From positions 248,001 through 312,000 of the forward strand of contig NZ_JBHUIZ010000005.1 of the NCBI RefSeq assembly GCF_042683165.1: DNA of 64,000 nt, given 5' to 3'. Both the position numbers and the translations under genes were made by a program. The notes under the pieces are model-generated. The model did not search any database and was not told the DNA's origin. It saw only the letters and a list, made by a program, of their open reading frames with translations. Of the stretch, positions 1 through 7,992 are shown one piece after another. The stretch comes from Tigheibacillus halophilus (GTDB lineage: Bacteria; Bacillota; Bacilli; Bacillales; Amphibacillaceae). The stretch's first letter is position 1; each line of letters starts with the position of its first letter.

Positions 1-175
1 AACAGCCGTGCTCAGCTCCAGCGGCTAGCAACTAGCAAACTTCAAGCTTCTTTTTGCGATAAGTCAACATCGGTTCGCTTCCAGTTCACCGTGTTCCCTT
101 TATCTCGTGCAGAAGCTCTCCAGTTTGTACGTTGCTAAGCGGGCGCTTGCGCCTTTCATAATGCAAGGGAGATGA
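1..175 (+). CDS. 3' end of the gene upstream of gvpS, probably gvpL (partial, possibly frameshifted)
   Basis: The window opens inside a gene. Only the frame starting at base 1 is open from the left edge, and it ends at a TAA at 136-138. Its residues VRFQFT resemble the approach to the C-terminal GP-(W)-PPY-x-F motif of GvpF/GvpL proteins, but the motif itself does not follow. In the frame at position 2, residues SPCSLYLVQKL come next and that frame stops with TGA at 173-175, only four bases before gvpS. A frame switch near base 88 would join the two into a GvpL-like C terminus. The identification rests mainly on gene order (L before S in Bacillus megaterium). It could also be an unrelated gene end. 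Confidence 0.35.
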
Positions 176-179
176 GAAC

Positions 180-458
180 ATGCCGACATTGCGAGAAACC
201 GTTGAAAACAAAGAGGTGGGATTGATTGACATCCTGGATGTCATTCTCGATAAGGGGGTGGCCATCAAGGGAGATTTAATCATATCCATAGCCAACGTTG
301 ATCTCGTCTACCTTGATTTGCGAGTGCTGATTTCCTCCGTGGAAACACTCGTCCAGTCCTATGGACAAAACAGGAAGGATGTCACATCTGAACAATTTGA
401 TGAGCAAAGGAGGGAGCTTGTCGATGCAACCGGCGAATCCAGCAAGTGGACGGATTAA
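180..458 (+). CDS. gvpS: Gas vesicle protein GvpS (GvpA/GvpJ family)
   Basis: This is a 92-residue protein of the GvpA/GvpJ/GvpS shell-related family. Residues about 14-60 carry the family core: an ILDVILDKGVAIKGD helix-turn and an ANVDLVYLDLRVLISSVETL strand-helix. It has a hydrophilic tail after residue 60. The ATG follows a GGGAGATGAG ribosome binding site. The stop codon lies inside the start of gvpK, so the two are translationally coupled. In Bacillus megaterium the paralogues gvpS and gvpJ flank gvpK, which is the order seen here. The role is minor shell component or nucleation of the gas vesicle; the exact function of GvpS is inferred from family and position. Confidence 0.87.
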   Translation: MPTLRETVENKEVGLIDILDVILDKGVAIKGDLIISIANVDLVYLDLRVLISSVETLVQSYGQNRKDVTSEQFDEQRRELVDATGESSKWTD

Positions 459-708
459 TCTGGATCCGGACAAAGCGGAAGATGGCCTCGCCCAGCTGGT
501 GATGACAGTGATCGAATTATTGAGGCAAATTGTCGAGCGTCACGCCATCCGCCGCGTGGAAGGCGGCACACTGACTGACCAGCAAATTGAAGATTTGGGT
601 GTCGCTTTAATGAATTTAGAGGAAAAGATGGAGGAATTGAAAGAAGTCTTCGGGCTATCAGCAGAAGACTTGAATATAGACCTTGGACCTTTGGGAAACC
701 TGCTGTGA
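424..708 (+). CDS. gvpK: Gas vesicle protein GvpK
   Basis: This 94-residue GvpK-family accessory protein has the conserved stretches INLDPDKAEDGLAQLV, ELLRQIVERHAIRRVE and LTDQQIEDLGVALM, followed by a Glu/Lys-rich helix. It is usual length for the family. The frame is open from 361, but the ATG at 424 is preferred because an AAAGGAGGG site sits at 406-413 and the family N terminus begins close to here. The gene starts 35 bases before the end of gvpS. GvpK is required for vesicle assembly in Bacillus and is thought to act with the minor shell proteins. Confidence 0.92.
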   Translation: MQPANPASGRINLDPDKAEDGLAQLVMTVIELLRQIVERHAIRRVEGGTLTDQQIEDLGVALMNLEEKMEELKEVFGLSAEDLNIDLGPLGNLL

Positions 709-753
709 ATATAACTCTAAGCAGGCGTGAAAAAGCGAATGGAGGTATACGTT

Positions 754-1083
754 ATGGCTGTTGAGCATCCGATGCAATCGAATACGATTGTAGATGTGCT
801 TGAAAAGGTTTTAGATAAAGGCGTTGTAATCGCCGGAGATATACGTGTTGGTATCGCGGATGTGGAGCTGATCACCATCAAAATACGCCTGATTGTCGCC
901 TCCGTCGATAAAGCGAAGGAGATCGGCATGGACTGGTGGGAAAACGATCCTTATTTGAGCTCCCAGGCAAACCAGAACACGTACGATGCATTGGAAGAAG
1001 AGAACAAAAAATTGCGGGAACGTCTGGATGCATTGGAAAACAAGGAAGGTACAGATCGTTTGAACATGTCAGAAGAAAAATAA
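754..1083 (+). CDS. gvpJ: Gas vesicle protein GvpJ
   Basis: This 109-residue GvpA/GvpJ-family protein has the core VDVLEKVLDKGVVIAGD, then GIADVELITIKIRLIVASVDKAKEIG and the WW-ENDPYLS segment. After about residue 70 comes a polar coiled-coil-like tail with EEENKKLRERLDALENK. The GTG at 727 would add nine residues, but GGAGGT at 741-746 places the start at ATG 754. It is read as the second minor shell protein of the operon. It shares the shell-protein fold with gvpS, and the charged coiled-coil tail distinguishes it. Confidence 0.88.
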   Translation: MAVEHPMQSNTIVDVLEKVLDKGVVIAGDIRVGIADVELITIKIRLIVASVDKAKEIGMDWWENDPYLSSQANQNTYDALEEENKKLRERLDALENKEGTDRLNMSEEK

Positions 1084-1098
1084 CAGGAGGTAGCCAAC

Positions 1099-1911
1099 AT
1101 GTCAGAAGAAAAAGCCGAGAAGAACGAAGAACAAGATGAAAAGAAAAACGGCACGTTGAAAAGAGCTGTCGTCGGAGGTGTAGTGGGGGCGTCTGTCGGG
1201 TACATCTCCTCAGCGGAAAACCGTAAGAAATTAATGGAGGCTGTCGACAAGGATGCTGTCAAAGAAAAAGGCACACAACTCGGCAATAAAGCGAAAGAAA
1301 CTGTTGCATCTCTAAAGGACAGCAGTAAAGATAAGTCCAGCCAGGCTGTTCAAAAATTGAAGGATTCAGCTTCCAGTCTTTTCAATAAGAACGAGTCCGA
1401 TGGATCCGAGGAAGATGAAGAGTCCGAATTAAGCAGTGAAAATGACCATGAGGATGATTCGGAATACAACAAACTAAAAGATGAAAATGAAGAAATGAAA
1501 ACTCGCTTGGCAACATTGGAAGATAAAATGGATCAATTACTGGAGCTTGGTTTAAAGAAACAGAATGGCGAAGAGGGAGAATCAGACGAGGAGCAAGAAG
1601 AGGAAGAAGAATCAGACGAAGAACCAGATGATGAAAATGATGAAGACGAGGAGGAAGAAACCGCTGAGACAGACGAAGACGAAGAAGAAGATGACGAGGC
1701 CGAGGACAGCAGTGAAAAGACTTCTTCTAAAAAATCACAAAGCAAAACTGCCTCCAACAACAATGGTGGTAAAGACAAGAAAAAGAAATCGTCAACAAGT
1801 AAATCTGCCAGCAAGAAGAAAACAGGAACAACTGGCAAAAAATCAAAAAAAAGCGGCAAGGATGATAAAGACACCTCTGTTTCAAGTGATGATGATACAT
1901 CCTCTGACTGA
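1099..1911 (+). CDS. gvpT: Gas vesicle accessory protein GvpT, highly acidic
   Basis: The protein is 270 residues and strongly biased. After a short Lys/Glu-rich N terminus, residues about 19-36 (KRAVVGGVVGASVGYISS) form a glycine-zipper-like segment of the kind found in YtxH/GvpT proteins. A Lys-rich amphipathic region follows to about residue 95, then a coiled-coil stretch (about 120-152), a run dominated by Asp/Glu/Ser (about 155-210) and a Lys/Ser/Thr-rich tail. Position between gvpJ and gvpU and this composition identify GvpT. It starts 15 bases after gvpJ behind GGAGGTAG. The role is not established beyond involvement in the vesicle operon. Low complexity makes sequence-only assignment weaker than for gvpK. 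Confidence 0.8.
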   Translation: MSEEKAEKNEEQDEKKNGTLKRAVVGGVVGASVGYISSAENRKKLMEAVDKDAVKEKGTQLGNKAKETVASLKDSSKDKSSQAVQKLKDSASSLFNKNESDGSEEDEESELSSENDHEDDSEYNKLKDENEEMKTRLATLEDKMDQLLELGLKKQNGEEGESDEEQEEEEESDEEPDDENDEDEEEETAETDEDEEEDDEAEDSSEKTSSKKSQSKTASNNNGGKDKKKKSSTSKSASKKKTGTTGKKSKKSGKDDKDTSVSSDDDTSSD

Positions 1912-1935
1912 ATAATCGCGATTGGAGATGAGAGT

Positions 1936-2343
1936 ATGAGTGAAGGAGCAAAAGACAATATTCTGGAGTTTTTTGTAACCGCAGCAAACAAACATGGATT
2001 CGAGCTTGATATTTCCTTGCTTGTCAATGGAACGATCGTGTCAGGCACGATAATACCTGCGTATGATTATTTCGACAGCTTAAGTGAATCCTTTGAGGGC
2101 GGAAATGATATCTCGCAAAAATTAAGCGAGCAGCTCTCTGAAGCAGGAAAATCGGCAGAATCAGGCAATAGCGAAGAGGTCCATTTCATACACCTCAAGA
2201 ACACACGCATTTATTGCGGTGACAGCAAGCCCACCCCATCCAAAGGTAAAATTCTATGGCGTGGAAAGCTATCTGAAGTCGATAGCTTCTTCCTGGGAAA
2301 AATATCAGAAACAAAAAGCAGCAGCAACAGCAAGAAATCGTGA
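1936..2343 (+). CDS. gvpU: Gas vesicle accessory protein GvpU
   Basis: This 135-residue protein closes the gas vesicle operon. It contains the GvpU-type N-terminal domain with FVTAANKHGFELDISLLVNG, TIVSGTIIPAYDYF and a later IHLKNTRIYCG strand. It ends with a Ser/Lys-rich tail. It starts 25 bases after gvpT behind GGAGATGAG and is followed 20 bases later by a strong terminator. GvpU has been reported to control clustering of gas vesicles in Bacillus; that is family knowledge and not visible here. Confidence 0.87.
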   Translation: MSEGAKDNILEFFVTAANKHGFELDISLLVNGTIVSGTIIPAYDYFDSLSESFEGGNDISQKLSEQLSEAGKSAESGNSEEVHFIHLKNTRIYCGDSKPTPSKGKILWRGKLSEVDSFFLGKISETKSSSNSKKS

Positions 2344-2364
2344 GTAGAGCCAGGGGGCAAAATG

Positions 2365-2414
2365 AACTGCACGCCAATTGTTAGACAAATGACAATTGGC
2401 GTTGCAGTTCTTTT
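2365..2414 (+). terminator. Rho-independent terminator of the gas vesicle operon
   Basis: The arms AACTGCACGCCAATTGT (2365-2381) and ACAATTGGCGTTGCAGTT (2392-2409) pair around a 10-base loop and are followed by CTTTTC. It lies directly downstream of gvpU. Confidence 0.9.
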
Positions 2415-2717
2415 CGTTGGCTGTTTTTTCTTTGCCCATTGACATAACCACTCATCTTCCAAAATTTTCTTTGTGTGACAGTATGTATTCTATATGAAAC
2501 ACGCATGGTTTATAAACATGGATAAAAAAAGCGCAGGATTAAGTCTGCAAGCTTGGGCATGTATACTATACAACACCGTTCATTTATCCTAACAGCCTGA
2601 AAATGAACACACAAAACCAGTAATAATCGATAAAATCAGCCCAAAAAAGCTAAGAGACCTGTTATCCTGGTAACAAGGTGCTGTTTGATGCTAATCTAGA
2701 AAGCAGGTACGTACTTG
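2415..2717. other. Intergenic region without a recognisable gene
   Basis: No open frame with a ribosome binding site and no strong hairpin was found. AT-rich promoter-like hexamers occur (TTGACA at about 2439, TATACT near 2562) but none form a well-spaced pair, so no promoter is claimed. Confidence 0.5.
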
Positions 2718-2917
2718 ATGGCTTACCATGATGGGACGTTGGATACGCTAGAGGATATCGATACACGGGGTGCCGTGTTCAAGCGTGTATTCGTTTTGGG
2801 GCAGCTGGCGGGAAATGAGACCCTGTCTTTAGCATAAAGTATGACTTTCGCCAGGGCATTTTGTGGAAGAATCCTACCCTAGCGGTAATTCTTGATGAGA
2901 GAGGTACGAGATCGTGA
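2718..2917 (+). pseudogene. Possible frameshifted small gene coupled to the C45 hydrolase gene
   Basis: ATG 2718 opens a 39-codon frame (AYHDGTLDTLEDIDTRG...) that ends at TAA 2835-2837. A different frame overlapping that stop reads KYDFRQGILWKNPTLAVIL and ends at TGA 2915-2917, which overlaps the GTG start of the next gene (GTGA). A single-base change near 2835 would fuse them into a protein of about 66 residues. The GTGA overlap is typical of a coupled real gene. I do not recognise the product. No good ribosome binding site precedes 2718, so chance open frames remain possible. Confidence 0.3.
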
Positions 2918-3957
2918 CGAACGTGTACAGTGATGTGATTCAATTCCGGGGAACACATGGAGAGTTCGGCTATTTTCAAGGAAAAAAACTTCTGTCTTCC
3001 CCCATACTGCCTAATCGGGAAATACAATGGGGCCCCCGTAAAGAAAGGCATTTCATCATCGACCCGGAGGGATTTACACAAATCATCAAACCCATTGCCC
3101 CGGGCATATTAGAGGAAATACGCGGCTTGGCCGAGGCATTGAAAATAGAAATGAACGATGCAATTCAACTGTTCAGCGGTTATTATTTGGAATACGTACG
3201 CAGCGGCTGTTCCGTTTATGCCGATAAAGACTACATGGTACGCAATTATGACAGCCATCCCCGTTCGTATGAAGGGCGCTATCTTTTTTACCAGCCGACA
3301 GATGCAGGTTATGCTACGATAGGCCCCTCGATGCAGGTCACCGGCCGAATCGATGGTTTGAATGAAAAGGGGCTGGTGATGGCATATAATTTCACTCATC
3401 GAAAAAAATCTGCCGACGGATTTTTATGTAATATGATCGGGCGGCTGATATTGGAGACATGCAAAAATGTGACAGAAGCGGTGCAACTCCTCAAAGACAT
3501 ACCGCATCGGCATTCGTTCAGTTATATCTTGCTGGATCCCTCTGGTGAACCGCATGTCGTTGAAGCCTCGCCAAGGAAAGTAGCAGTGCGCCGTTCAAAC
3601 GTATGTACAAACCACTTCCATCTGTTGGAGGCAGAAAACCGCTATCGTCAGGAGGAGTCGCGCCGCCGGGAAAAAACCATCCAAAACGAACAGCAGTATA
3701 CAACCAATCCTTATCAGGCGTTCCAGGTTATGAACAACCCTGCATATGACGTCTATTCGGATAAATATGATGCCGCAGCAGGGACGCTGCATACCTCTGT
3801 CTACTTTCCAAAAGAGATGCAGGCATGGTACGCGATAGGTCCCGACCGGCCACCGGTGATTTTTAAATTTCATGAATGGCTGAACGGAAAAAATACTTCA
3901 ATTTCTCGTATCCGTGGCAAGATCGATTTTCCTGAAGGGTTTGCCAATATGGAATGA
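2914..3957 (+). CDS. C45-family N-terminal nucleophile hydrolase/acyltransferase
   Basis: The 347-residue protein resembles the autoproteolytic acyl-CoA:6-aminopenicillanate acyltransferase (peptidase C45) family. The sequence YLEYVRSGCSVYADKDYMVR, around residue 92, fits the autocleavage site where Cys becomes the N-terminal nucleophile. The later RNYDSHP, GLNEKGLVMAYNF and HVVEASPRKVAVR blocks are the usual family cores. The start is GTG 2914 behind AGAGGTACGAG. Family members hydrolyse or transfer acyl groups on amides. The bacterial substrate is usually unknown and cannot be told here. The next genes downstream, on the opposite strand, concern murein peptides. Terminators separate the units, so a shared role is speculation. 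Confidence 0.8.
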   Translation: MTNVYSDVIQFRGTHGEFGYFQGKKLLSSPILPNREIQWGPRKERHFIIDPEGFTQIIKPIAPGILEEIRGLAEALKIEMNDAIQLFSGYYLEYVRSGCSVYADKDYMVRNYDSHPRSYEGRYLFYQPTDAGYATIGPSMQVTGRIDGLNEKGLVMAYNFTHRKKSADGFLCNMIGRLILETCKNVTEAVQLLKDIPHRHSFSYILLDPSGEPHVVEASPRKVAVRRSNVCTNHFHLLEAENRYRQEESRRREKTIQNEQQYTTNPYQAFQVMNNPAYDVYSDKYDAAAGTLHTSVYFPKEMQAWYAIGPDRPPVIFKFHEWLNGKNTSISRIRGKIDFPEGFANME

Positions 3958-4072
3958 ATCTGACTGAATGACAGCCATCATGTCCCGCTTTACACAGGTA
4001 ACTTTTACAGTACTATTCCTGGGGTCCTTCCCCCCTTCTGAGGCTTGCCAGTACGGGGGATATACAATGCAT

Positions 4073-4117
4073 AGGCCCTTAGGATGCGCTTGGTTCAGCA
4101 TCTTAAGGGCCTGTACA
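4073..4117 (+). terminator. Terminator between convergent genes
   Basis: AGGCCCTTAGGATGC (4073-4087) pairs with GCATCTTAAGGGCCT (4098-4112) with one mismatch and is followed by a T-rich stretch (ACATTTTT). It ends the C45 hydrolase unit and lies just after the stop of the small minus-strand gene. Confidence 0.8.
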
Positions 4118-4128
4118 TTTTTCAGCAG

Positions 4129-4287
4129 TTAAGCAGCATTACGTTTCGTGTGAGGGACAGGGAGACATCCGACTTCCGAAAGAATCTTACTGCCCTTCAT
4201 TGTTTTGAGTGCTTCTCTTGCCTCTTGTTCTGTTTTATATTCAAACATGGAAATAGTTGTGTCCTCATAACGCGTAATAATCCACAT
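4129..4287 (-). CDS. Small hypothetical protein, 52 residues
   Basis: On the minus strand, AGGAGG (4295-4300) is followed by tandem ATGs at 4290 and 4287; the second has the better spacing. The product begins MWIITRYEDTTISMFEYKT, continues EQEAREALKTMKGSKILSEV and ends after a short basic tail. The pattern (aromatic strand, Glu-rich helix, KGSKILSEV) is like small conserved proteins of unknown function in Bacillaceae. The strong ribosome binding site and amphipathic design argue that it is real. It has no obvious partner; the C45 gene is convergent and the endopeptidase gene lies behind its own terminator. Confidence 0.65.
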   Translation of the reverse strand: MWIITRYEDTTISMFEYKTEQEAREALKTMKGSKILSEVGCLPVPHTKRNAA

Positions 4288-4299
4288 CATAACTCCTCC

Positions 4300-4533
4300 T
4301 ATTTAAAGTGATTGCACAGCATAGCTGTCACATGAATAAAATCAAACTGATGAACCCTTCTAAGTTATAGTAAGGATTACTGGCTTACAAATTAATCATA
4401 ATACAAGAGTATGTATAAATAAAATACATAAAAAATATACAAATTGATAACTTTTAGTTATATATAAAAATTGCCGTATCATAGAAGACAGGTTTATGCG
4501 TTTTGCGCGCCGCTATGGCCTTAATGGGATATA
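4300..4533. other. AT-rich spacer upstream of the small minus-strand gene
   Basis: The stretch 4330-4480 is very AT-rich and presumably holds the promoter of the small gene at 4129-4287. No convincingly spaced pair of hexamers or operator palindrome could be singled out by eye. Confidence 0.4.
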
Positions 4534-4572
4534 AAAAAGATGATTCCTGACTGATACAGAAATCATCTTTAG
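4534..4572 (-). terminator. Terminator of the NlpC/P60 operon
   Basis: On the minus strand the arms AAAGATGATTT and AATCATCTTT form a hairpin with a loop of about 14 bases, directly followed by TTTTTT. It lies about 60 bases after the stop codon of the endopeptidase gene. Confidence 0.85.
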
Positions 4573-4630
4573 GTTACGCAAGTCCTCTTTAAATATGTCT
4601 TTGATAAAGCGTGCCCTACAGATATCTTGC

Positions 4631-5665
4631 TTATTTATGATCAGGCAGATACCTGCGAATACCGGACAGCTCTTCTATATATCCTTTCGTTTTAACGGGA
4701 ATGATTTCCACGTCTTTTTTGGAATTCGGGGAATGAATCATCATTCCGTTTCCAGCGTACATAGCAACGTGGTGTACATTGCCTTTTCCTTGATCATGCG
4801 CGAAAAACAATAGATCCCCAGGTTTCATCTCAGCGAAATCTACCGGTTGTCCATGTTTTGCCTGGACGCTGGAATCTCTTGGAATGGTGATGCCATGGGA
4901 TTGATACATCGTAAATGTGAAGCCAGAGCAATCAAAGCCAAACCCGCTCATACCTGCCCATAGATAATGCAAGCCCAAGAATTGTTTGCCTGTCGCTACC
5001 AAATCTTCGCCAGTCGGAGCCGGTATAGCTTGCTTTGACTTGTAGCCGGCAGCATCATTTTTCTTGATCCACGCATGTTTACCATCTGGCTTTAATACCC
5101 GGTAGGCATGCTTCGTTTCACCGAGGTATGGCAGTTTTGTATTAAAACTTAGCTCGACATCTTTATGTCTAAATGATGGTGTTTGGTACATAAATGCCGT
5201 GGGGGATGTGACCATCACAAAAGGTTTTTCAGCTTTTTTATCGAACTTATTGTTGTACACTAACTGGGAGGCTGGCATCCAGCCGGTATAGCCTAATTCA
5301 TCCCCGGGAGAAGGCTGGCCGGCAACAGCCACTTTTACCCAGTCACCTTTTTCTTCTAAAATATGAACCTTGTTGCCGTACAATGCCTGTGTTTCCAGCA
5401 TACCGTCATCTGAAAGTTGTACTTGCTGCTCGTAGCTCATATCATTTTTCCATTGCCATATATCTACTGGATTCGAAGCGGATGGCGCATCCACTGGACG
5501 CAATATTCCTGGTGCTGTCCAGAGCGTAGCGACAGCTACATCTATATATGCTGTTTTTTCTTTATCTTTTCCATGAGGCTTGCCTGCTGCGTGTGATACA
5601 GATGGGATATATAAGAGACCTCCCACCAGCAAAACAGTGAGCAAACGTATCAACCAACGATTCAT
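4631..5665 (-). CDS. Secreted NlpC/P60 endopeptidase, YkfC-like
   Basis: This 344-residue protein is predicted to cut gamma-D-Glu-diamino acid bonds of murein peptides. The N terminus (MNRWLIRLLTVLLVGGLLYI ... VSHA-A) is a signal peptide. Two SH3-like bacterial domains follow (about residues 35-210). The C-terminal NlpC/P60 domain has the Cys nucleophile in DCSGFTFTMYQ, and HHVAMYAGNG plus MIHSP for the His and third polar residue. ATG 5665 is chosen because GGGAGG lies seven bases upstream; ATG 5671 would be too close. It follows the epimerase gene by 37 bases. The cytosolic Bacillus subtilis YkfC lacks a signal peptide, so this form should act outside the membrane. Confidence 0.87.
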   Translation of the reverse strand: MNRWLIRLLTVLLVGGLLYIPSVSHAAGKPHGKDKEKTAYIDVAVATLWTAPGILRPVDAPSASNPVDIWQWKNDMSYEQQVQLSDDGMLETQALYGNKVHILEEKGDWVKVAVAGQPSPGDELGYTGWMPASQLVYNNKFDKKAEKPFVMVTSPTAFMYQTPSFRHKDVELSFNTKLPYLGETKHAYRVLKPDGKHAWIKKNDAAGYKSKQAIPAPTGEDLVATGKQFLGLHYLWAGMSGFGFDCSGFTFTMYQSHGITIPRDSSVQAKHGQPVDFAEMKPGDLLFFAHDQGKGNVHHVAMYAGNGMMIHSPNSKKDVEIIPVKTKGYIEELSGIRRYLPDHK

Positions 5666-5702
5666 TTCCATTCCTCCCTTAGCTCTTTTCAAATTTGGCA
5701 AT

Positions 5703-6758
5703 CTATAACCTGCCAATACCTGGCTTGTCAGATAACGAGATTTCCCCTCTATTGTATTGCATCGTATCAGGTTTTTCCGTCAGCCATAATGGTGCATCCA
5801 AATCAAAATAAATTACATTTGGATGAGCGGCGGCAAAGTGTGCTGCTGCTCCTACAGAAAGCCCTGGCTCCATCATGCTGCCAATCATGCAGGAAATCCC
5901 ATATGTTTCTGCAATACTGGCTATCTTCCAAGCGTTAGCTATCCCGCCGCATTTCATTAGCTTGATATTCAACAGATCAACATAATGTCCGGCCACTAAT
6001 TGAAGTGCGTCGCGTGTGGAAAACAGGCTTTCATCCGCCATGATAGGGACGCCCACGTGATCGGTGACCAATTTTAGGCCCTCCCAGTCATGTGCTGCTA
6101 CAGGCTGTTCGATCAATTCAATGCCGAATTCTCTCTTTTCCATTTGCGAAATAAGCTGCACAGCCTGTTTCGGTTTCCATCCCTGGTTCGCATCAAGTCG
6201 AAGCATCACATCATCCGGTACAGCTTTGCGTATCGCTTCGATCCTATCAATATCCAGGCCAGGCTGGGATCCGACTTTGATTTTCAGTCGCCGAAACCCA
6301 TCTGTAACAGCTTGTTTGGCATCTGATGCCATCTTTTCCGGTGAATCTACCCCGACTGTCATGCAAGTTTCCAGCGGCTTTTTATCCCCTAAATAACGAT
6401 AAAGCGGGACACCAAGCAGCTTGCAGTAGGCATCATGCATTGCCATATCGGCAGCAGCCTTCGCACTGGTGTTGCCGACACAACAAGACTCGATGGCAGC
6501 CAGCAGTGTCCGAAAACGATAGACATCCTTTCCGACCAAAACCTGCTTGATCGGGCCGAGTAAGGCAGCTTGGATACTTTCCGCGGAATCCCCGGTGATC
6601 ACCCAGGTAGGAGCCGCGGCCCCTTTGCCTATAATGCCATTTTCCAAGATGAGGGCCACTTCAATGCTTTCGATTTCAGTTGCTGTCCGCAGCGCAGTCT
6701 TGAATGGTCTTTCTAACGGGATGCCCCGATGTGCAATCTGCAAATCCTTGATAATCAT
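5703..6758 (-). CDS. ykfB: Dipeptide epimerase (L-Ala-D/L-Glu epimerase)
   Basis: This 351-residue enolase-superfamily enzyme interconverts L-Ala-D-Glu and L-Ala-L-Glu released from murein peptides. It has the capping domain with PFKTALRT, the KxK pair in RRLKIKVGS, the metal ligands in RLDANQGW, LIEQPV and MADESLF, and the second Lys in NIKLMKCGG. The C-terminal DLDAPLW supplies the DxD feature used by Ala-Glu epimerases to hold the substrate amino group. ATG 6758 follows AGGAGTGATGAA. It lies between the DUF819 gene and the secreted endopeptidase, the usual setting for murein peptide recycling. The second enolase-superfamily gene at 60073 is a different type. Confidence 0.9.
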   Translation of the reverse strand: MIIKDLQIAHRGIPLERPFKTALRTATEIESIEVALILENGIIGKGAAAPTWVITGDSAESIQAALLGPIKQVLVGKDVYRFRTLLAAIESCCVGNTSAKAAADMAMHDAYCKLLGVPLYRYLGDKKPLETCMTVGVDSPEKMASDAKQAVTDGFRRLKIKVGSQPGLDIDRIEAIRKAVPDDVMLRLDANQGWKPKQAVQLISQMEKREFGIELIEQPVAAHDWEGLKLVTDHVGVPIMADESLFSTRDALQLVAGHYVDLLNIKLMKCGGIANAWKIASIAETYGISCMIGSMMEPGLSVGAAAHFAAAHPNVIYFDLDAPLWLTEKPDTMQYNRGEISLSDKPGIGRL

Positions 6759-6797
6759 TTCATCACTCCTCATTGAAAGTTGCGGGTGTCAGGCTAT

Positions 6798-7964
6798 TTA
6801 AAGGACACCCAGGATTTTGCCAACCAGCATACCGAAATAAGTTCCAAGGAATGAACCAATCAGGGCCATGATAACGCCCACCGGAATCAATGTTCTGCTA
6901 TAGGCTGCAGCAAGCATCGGCGCTGAAGCCATCCCGCCGATATTGGCGAGGCTCGCAATGCCAAGCGTGAACAAATCATATTTGAAGAGCTTCGCCAGCA
7001 ATAGCATGATGACTAAATGGAAAATCATGATAAGAAAACCGGAAACCAAATAAATTGGTGCCTGTGTAATCTGTGAAAAGTCTGATTGGGATGCGATGAG
7101 TGCCACAATGATGTATAACATGACATTGGATACATCCAGTGCACCCGGAATTTTGGAAACCCGAGTTTGGCCGAGAATAAGACCGACCACAGACGCGATC
7201 ATGATTGTCCATGTTGTTCCATTTATAACAGCCCCGATTTCCGGCAGACGATCTCCGGCATAGGTGGATAAGGAGGACACAAGCAGTCCAATGCCGAGCA
7301 AATATAAAATGTGCTGGAATGTGATGCTGGAATCATTGTTCTGCTGGGTTGCTGCCATATCTTCAAGACCTTGCTGCATGAAACCTGTATCAGCTTTGGT
7401 CCAGCGATTGAATCGTCCGGCAAACGGAACAAGCCAGAACATGAACATGACCCATACAGCATAATTGATCGTGTCCATTATCAGTGCATAGCCAAAGATG
7501 TTTTCTGGTACTTTAAGTATGCCTTGAAGCGCAATCATATTGGCTGACCCACCTGTCCAGCTGCCAGCTAGCGCGCCGAACGCCCGCCACGTGTCGGCTG
7601 CATAGAAATGCTTGAACAGGGCATAGACAATGACAAATCCCATCAGGATGCTGACAACAGCAACCATATAACCGCCGAGCATTCGCGGTCCGAGCTTGAT
7701 GATGCTCCTGATATCACATTTTAAAAGCATGATCATCAGCATCGCCGGCAACAGTGCACCTTTGACGTTGGTATAGGCGGCATCTACGGAATCATTATCA
7801 GCAAACAATCCGCATGTTTGTAGAAGTGCCGCCCCGATATAAATCAACACAATTCCAGGAATAAATTTAAAAAATCGATTCGTGTTGAACTTCTTCTCAA
7901 TTGCCACCATCAGGGCGGCTAGTGCCACGAGAACACTGAGGTACATAAAACCATCTGTAATCAT
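6798..7964 (-). CDS. DUF819-family membrane protein, YjcL-like
   Basis: This 388-residue polytopic protein has about 10-12 membrane segments by eye. It has the DUF819 hallmarks AGSWTGGSANMIALQG in the first half and ASLANIGGMASAPMLAAAY near the C terminus. The two glycine-rich loops suggest a transporter of inverted-repeat design. ATG 7964 follows GAGGGGGA. It is first in a three-gene operon with ykfB and the endopeptidase, and 40 bases separate it from ykfB. It is a candidate carrier for a murein-derived di- or tripeptide; no substrate is established for the family to my knowledge. Confidence 0.85.
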   Translation of the reverse strand: MITDGFMYLSVLVALAALMVAIEKKFNTNRFFKFIPGIVLIYIGAALLQTCGLFADNDSVDAAYTNVKGALLPAMLMIMLLKCDIRSIIKLGPRMLGGYMVAVVSILMGFVIVYALFKHFYAADTWRAFGALAGSWTGGSANMIALQGILKVPENIFGYALIMDTINYAVWVMFMFWLVPFAGRFNRWTKADTGFMQQGLEDMAATQQNNDSSITFQHILYLLGIGLLVSSLSTYAGDRLPEIGAVINGTTWTIMIASVVGLILGQTRVSKIPGALDVSNVMLYIIVALIASQSDFSQITQAPIYLVSGFLIMIFHLVIMLLLAKLFKYDLFTLGIASLANIGGMASAPMLAAAYSRTLIPVGVIMALIGSFLGTYFGMLVGKILGVL

Positions 7965-7992
7965 TCTGTTTCCCCCTCGTAAATATAGAAGC

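Noticed and set aside
1533..2048. Minus-strand serine-rich open frame and overlapping + strand lysine-rich frame inside gvpT
   Set aside because: They are shadows of the GAA/GAC/AAA-rich low-complexity coding sequence and have no ribosome binding site.
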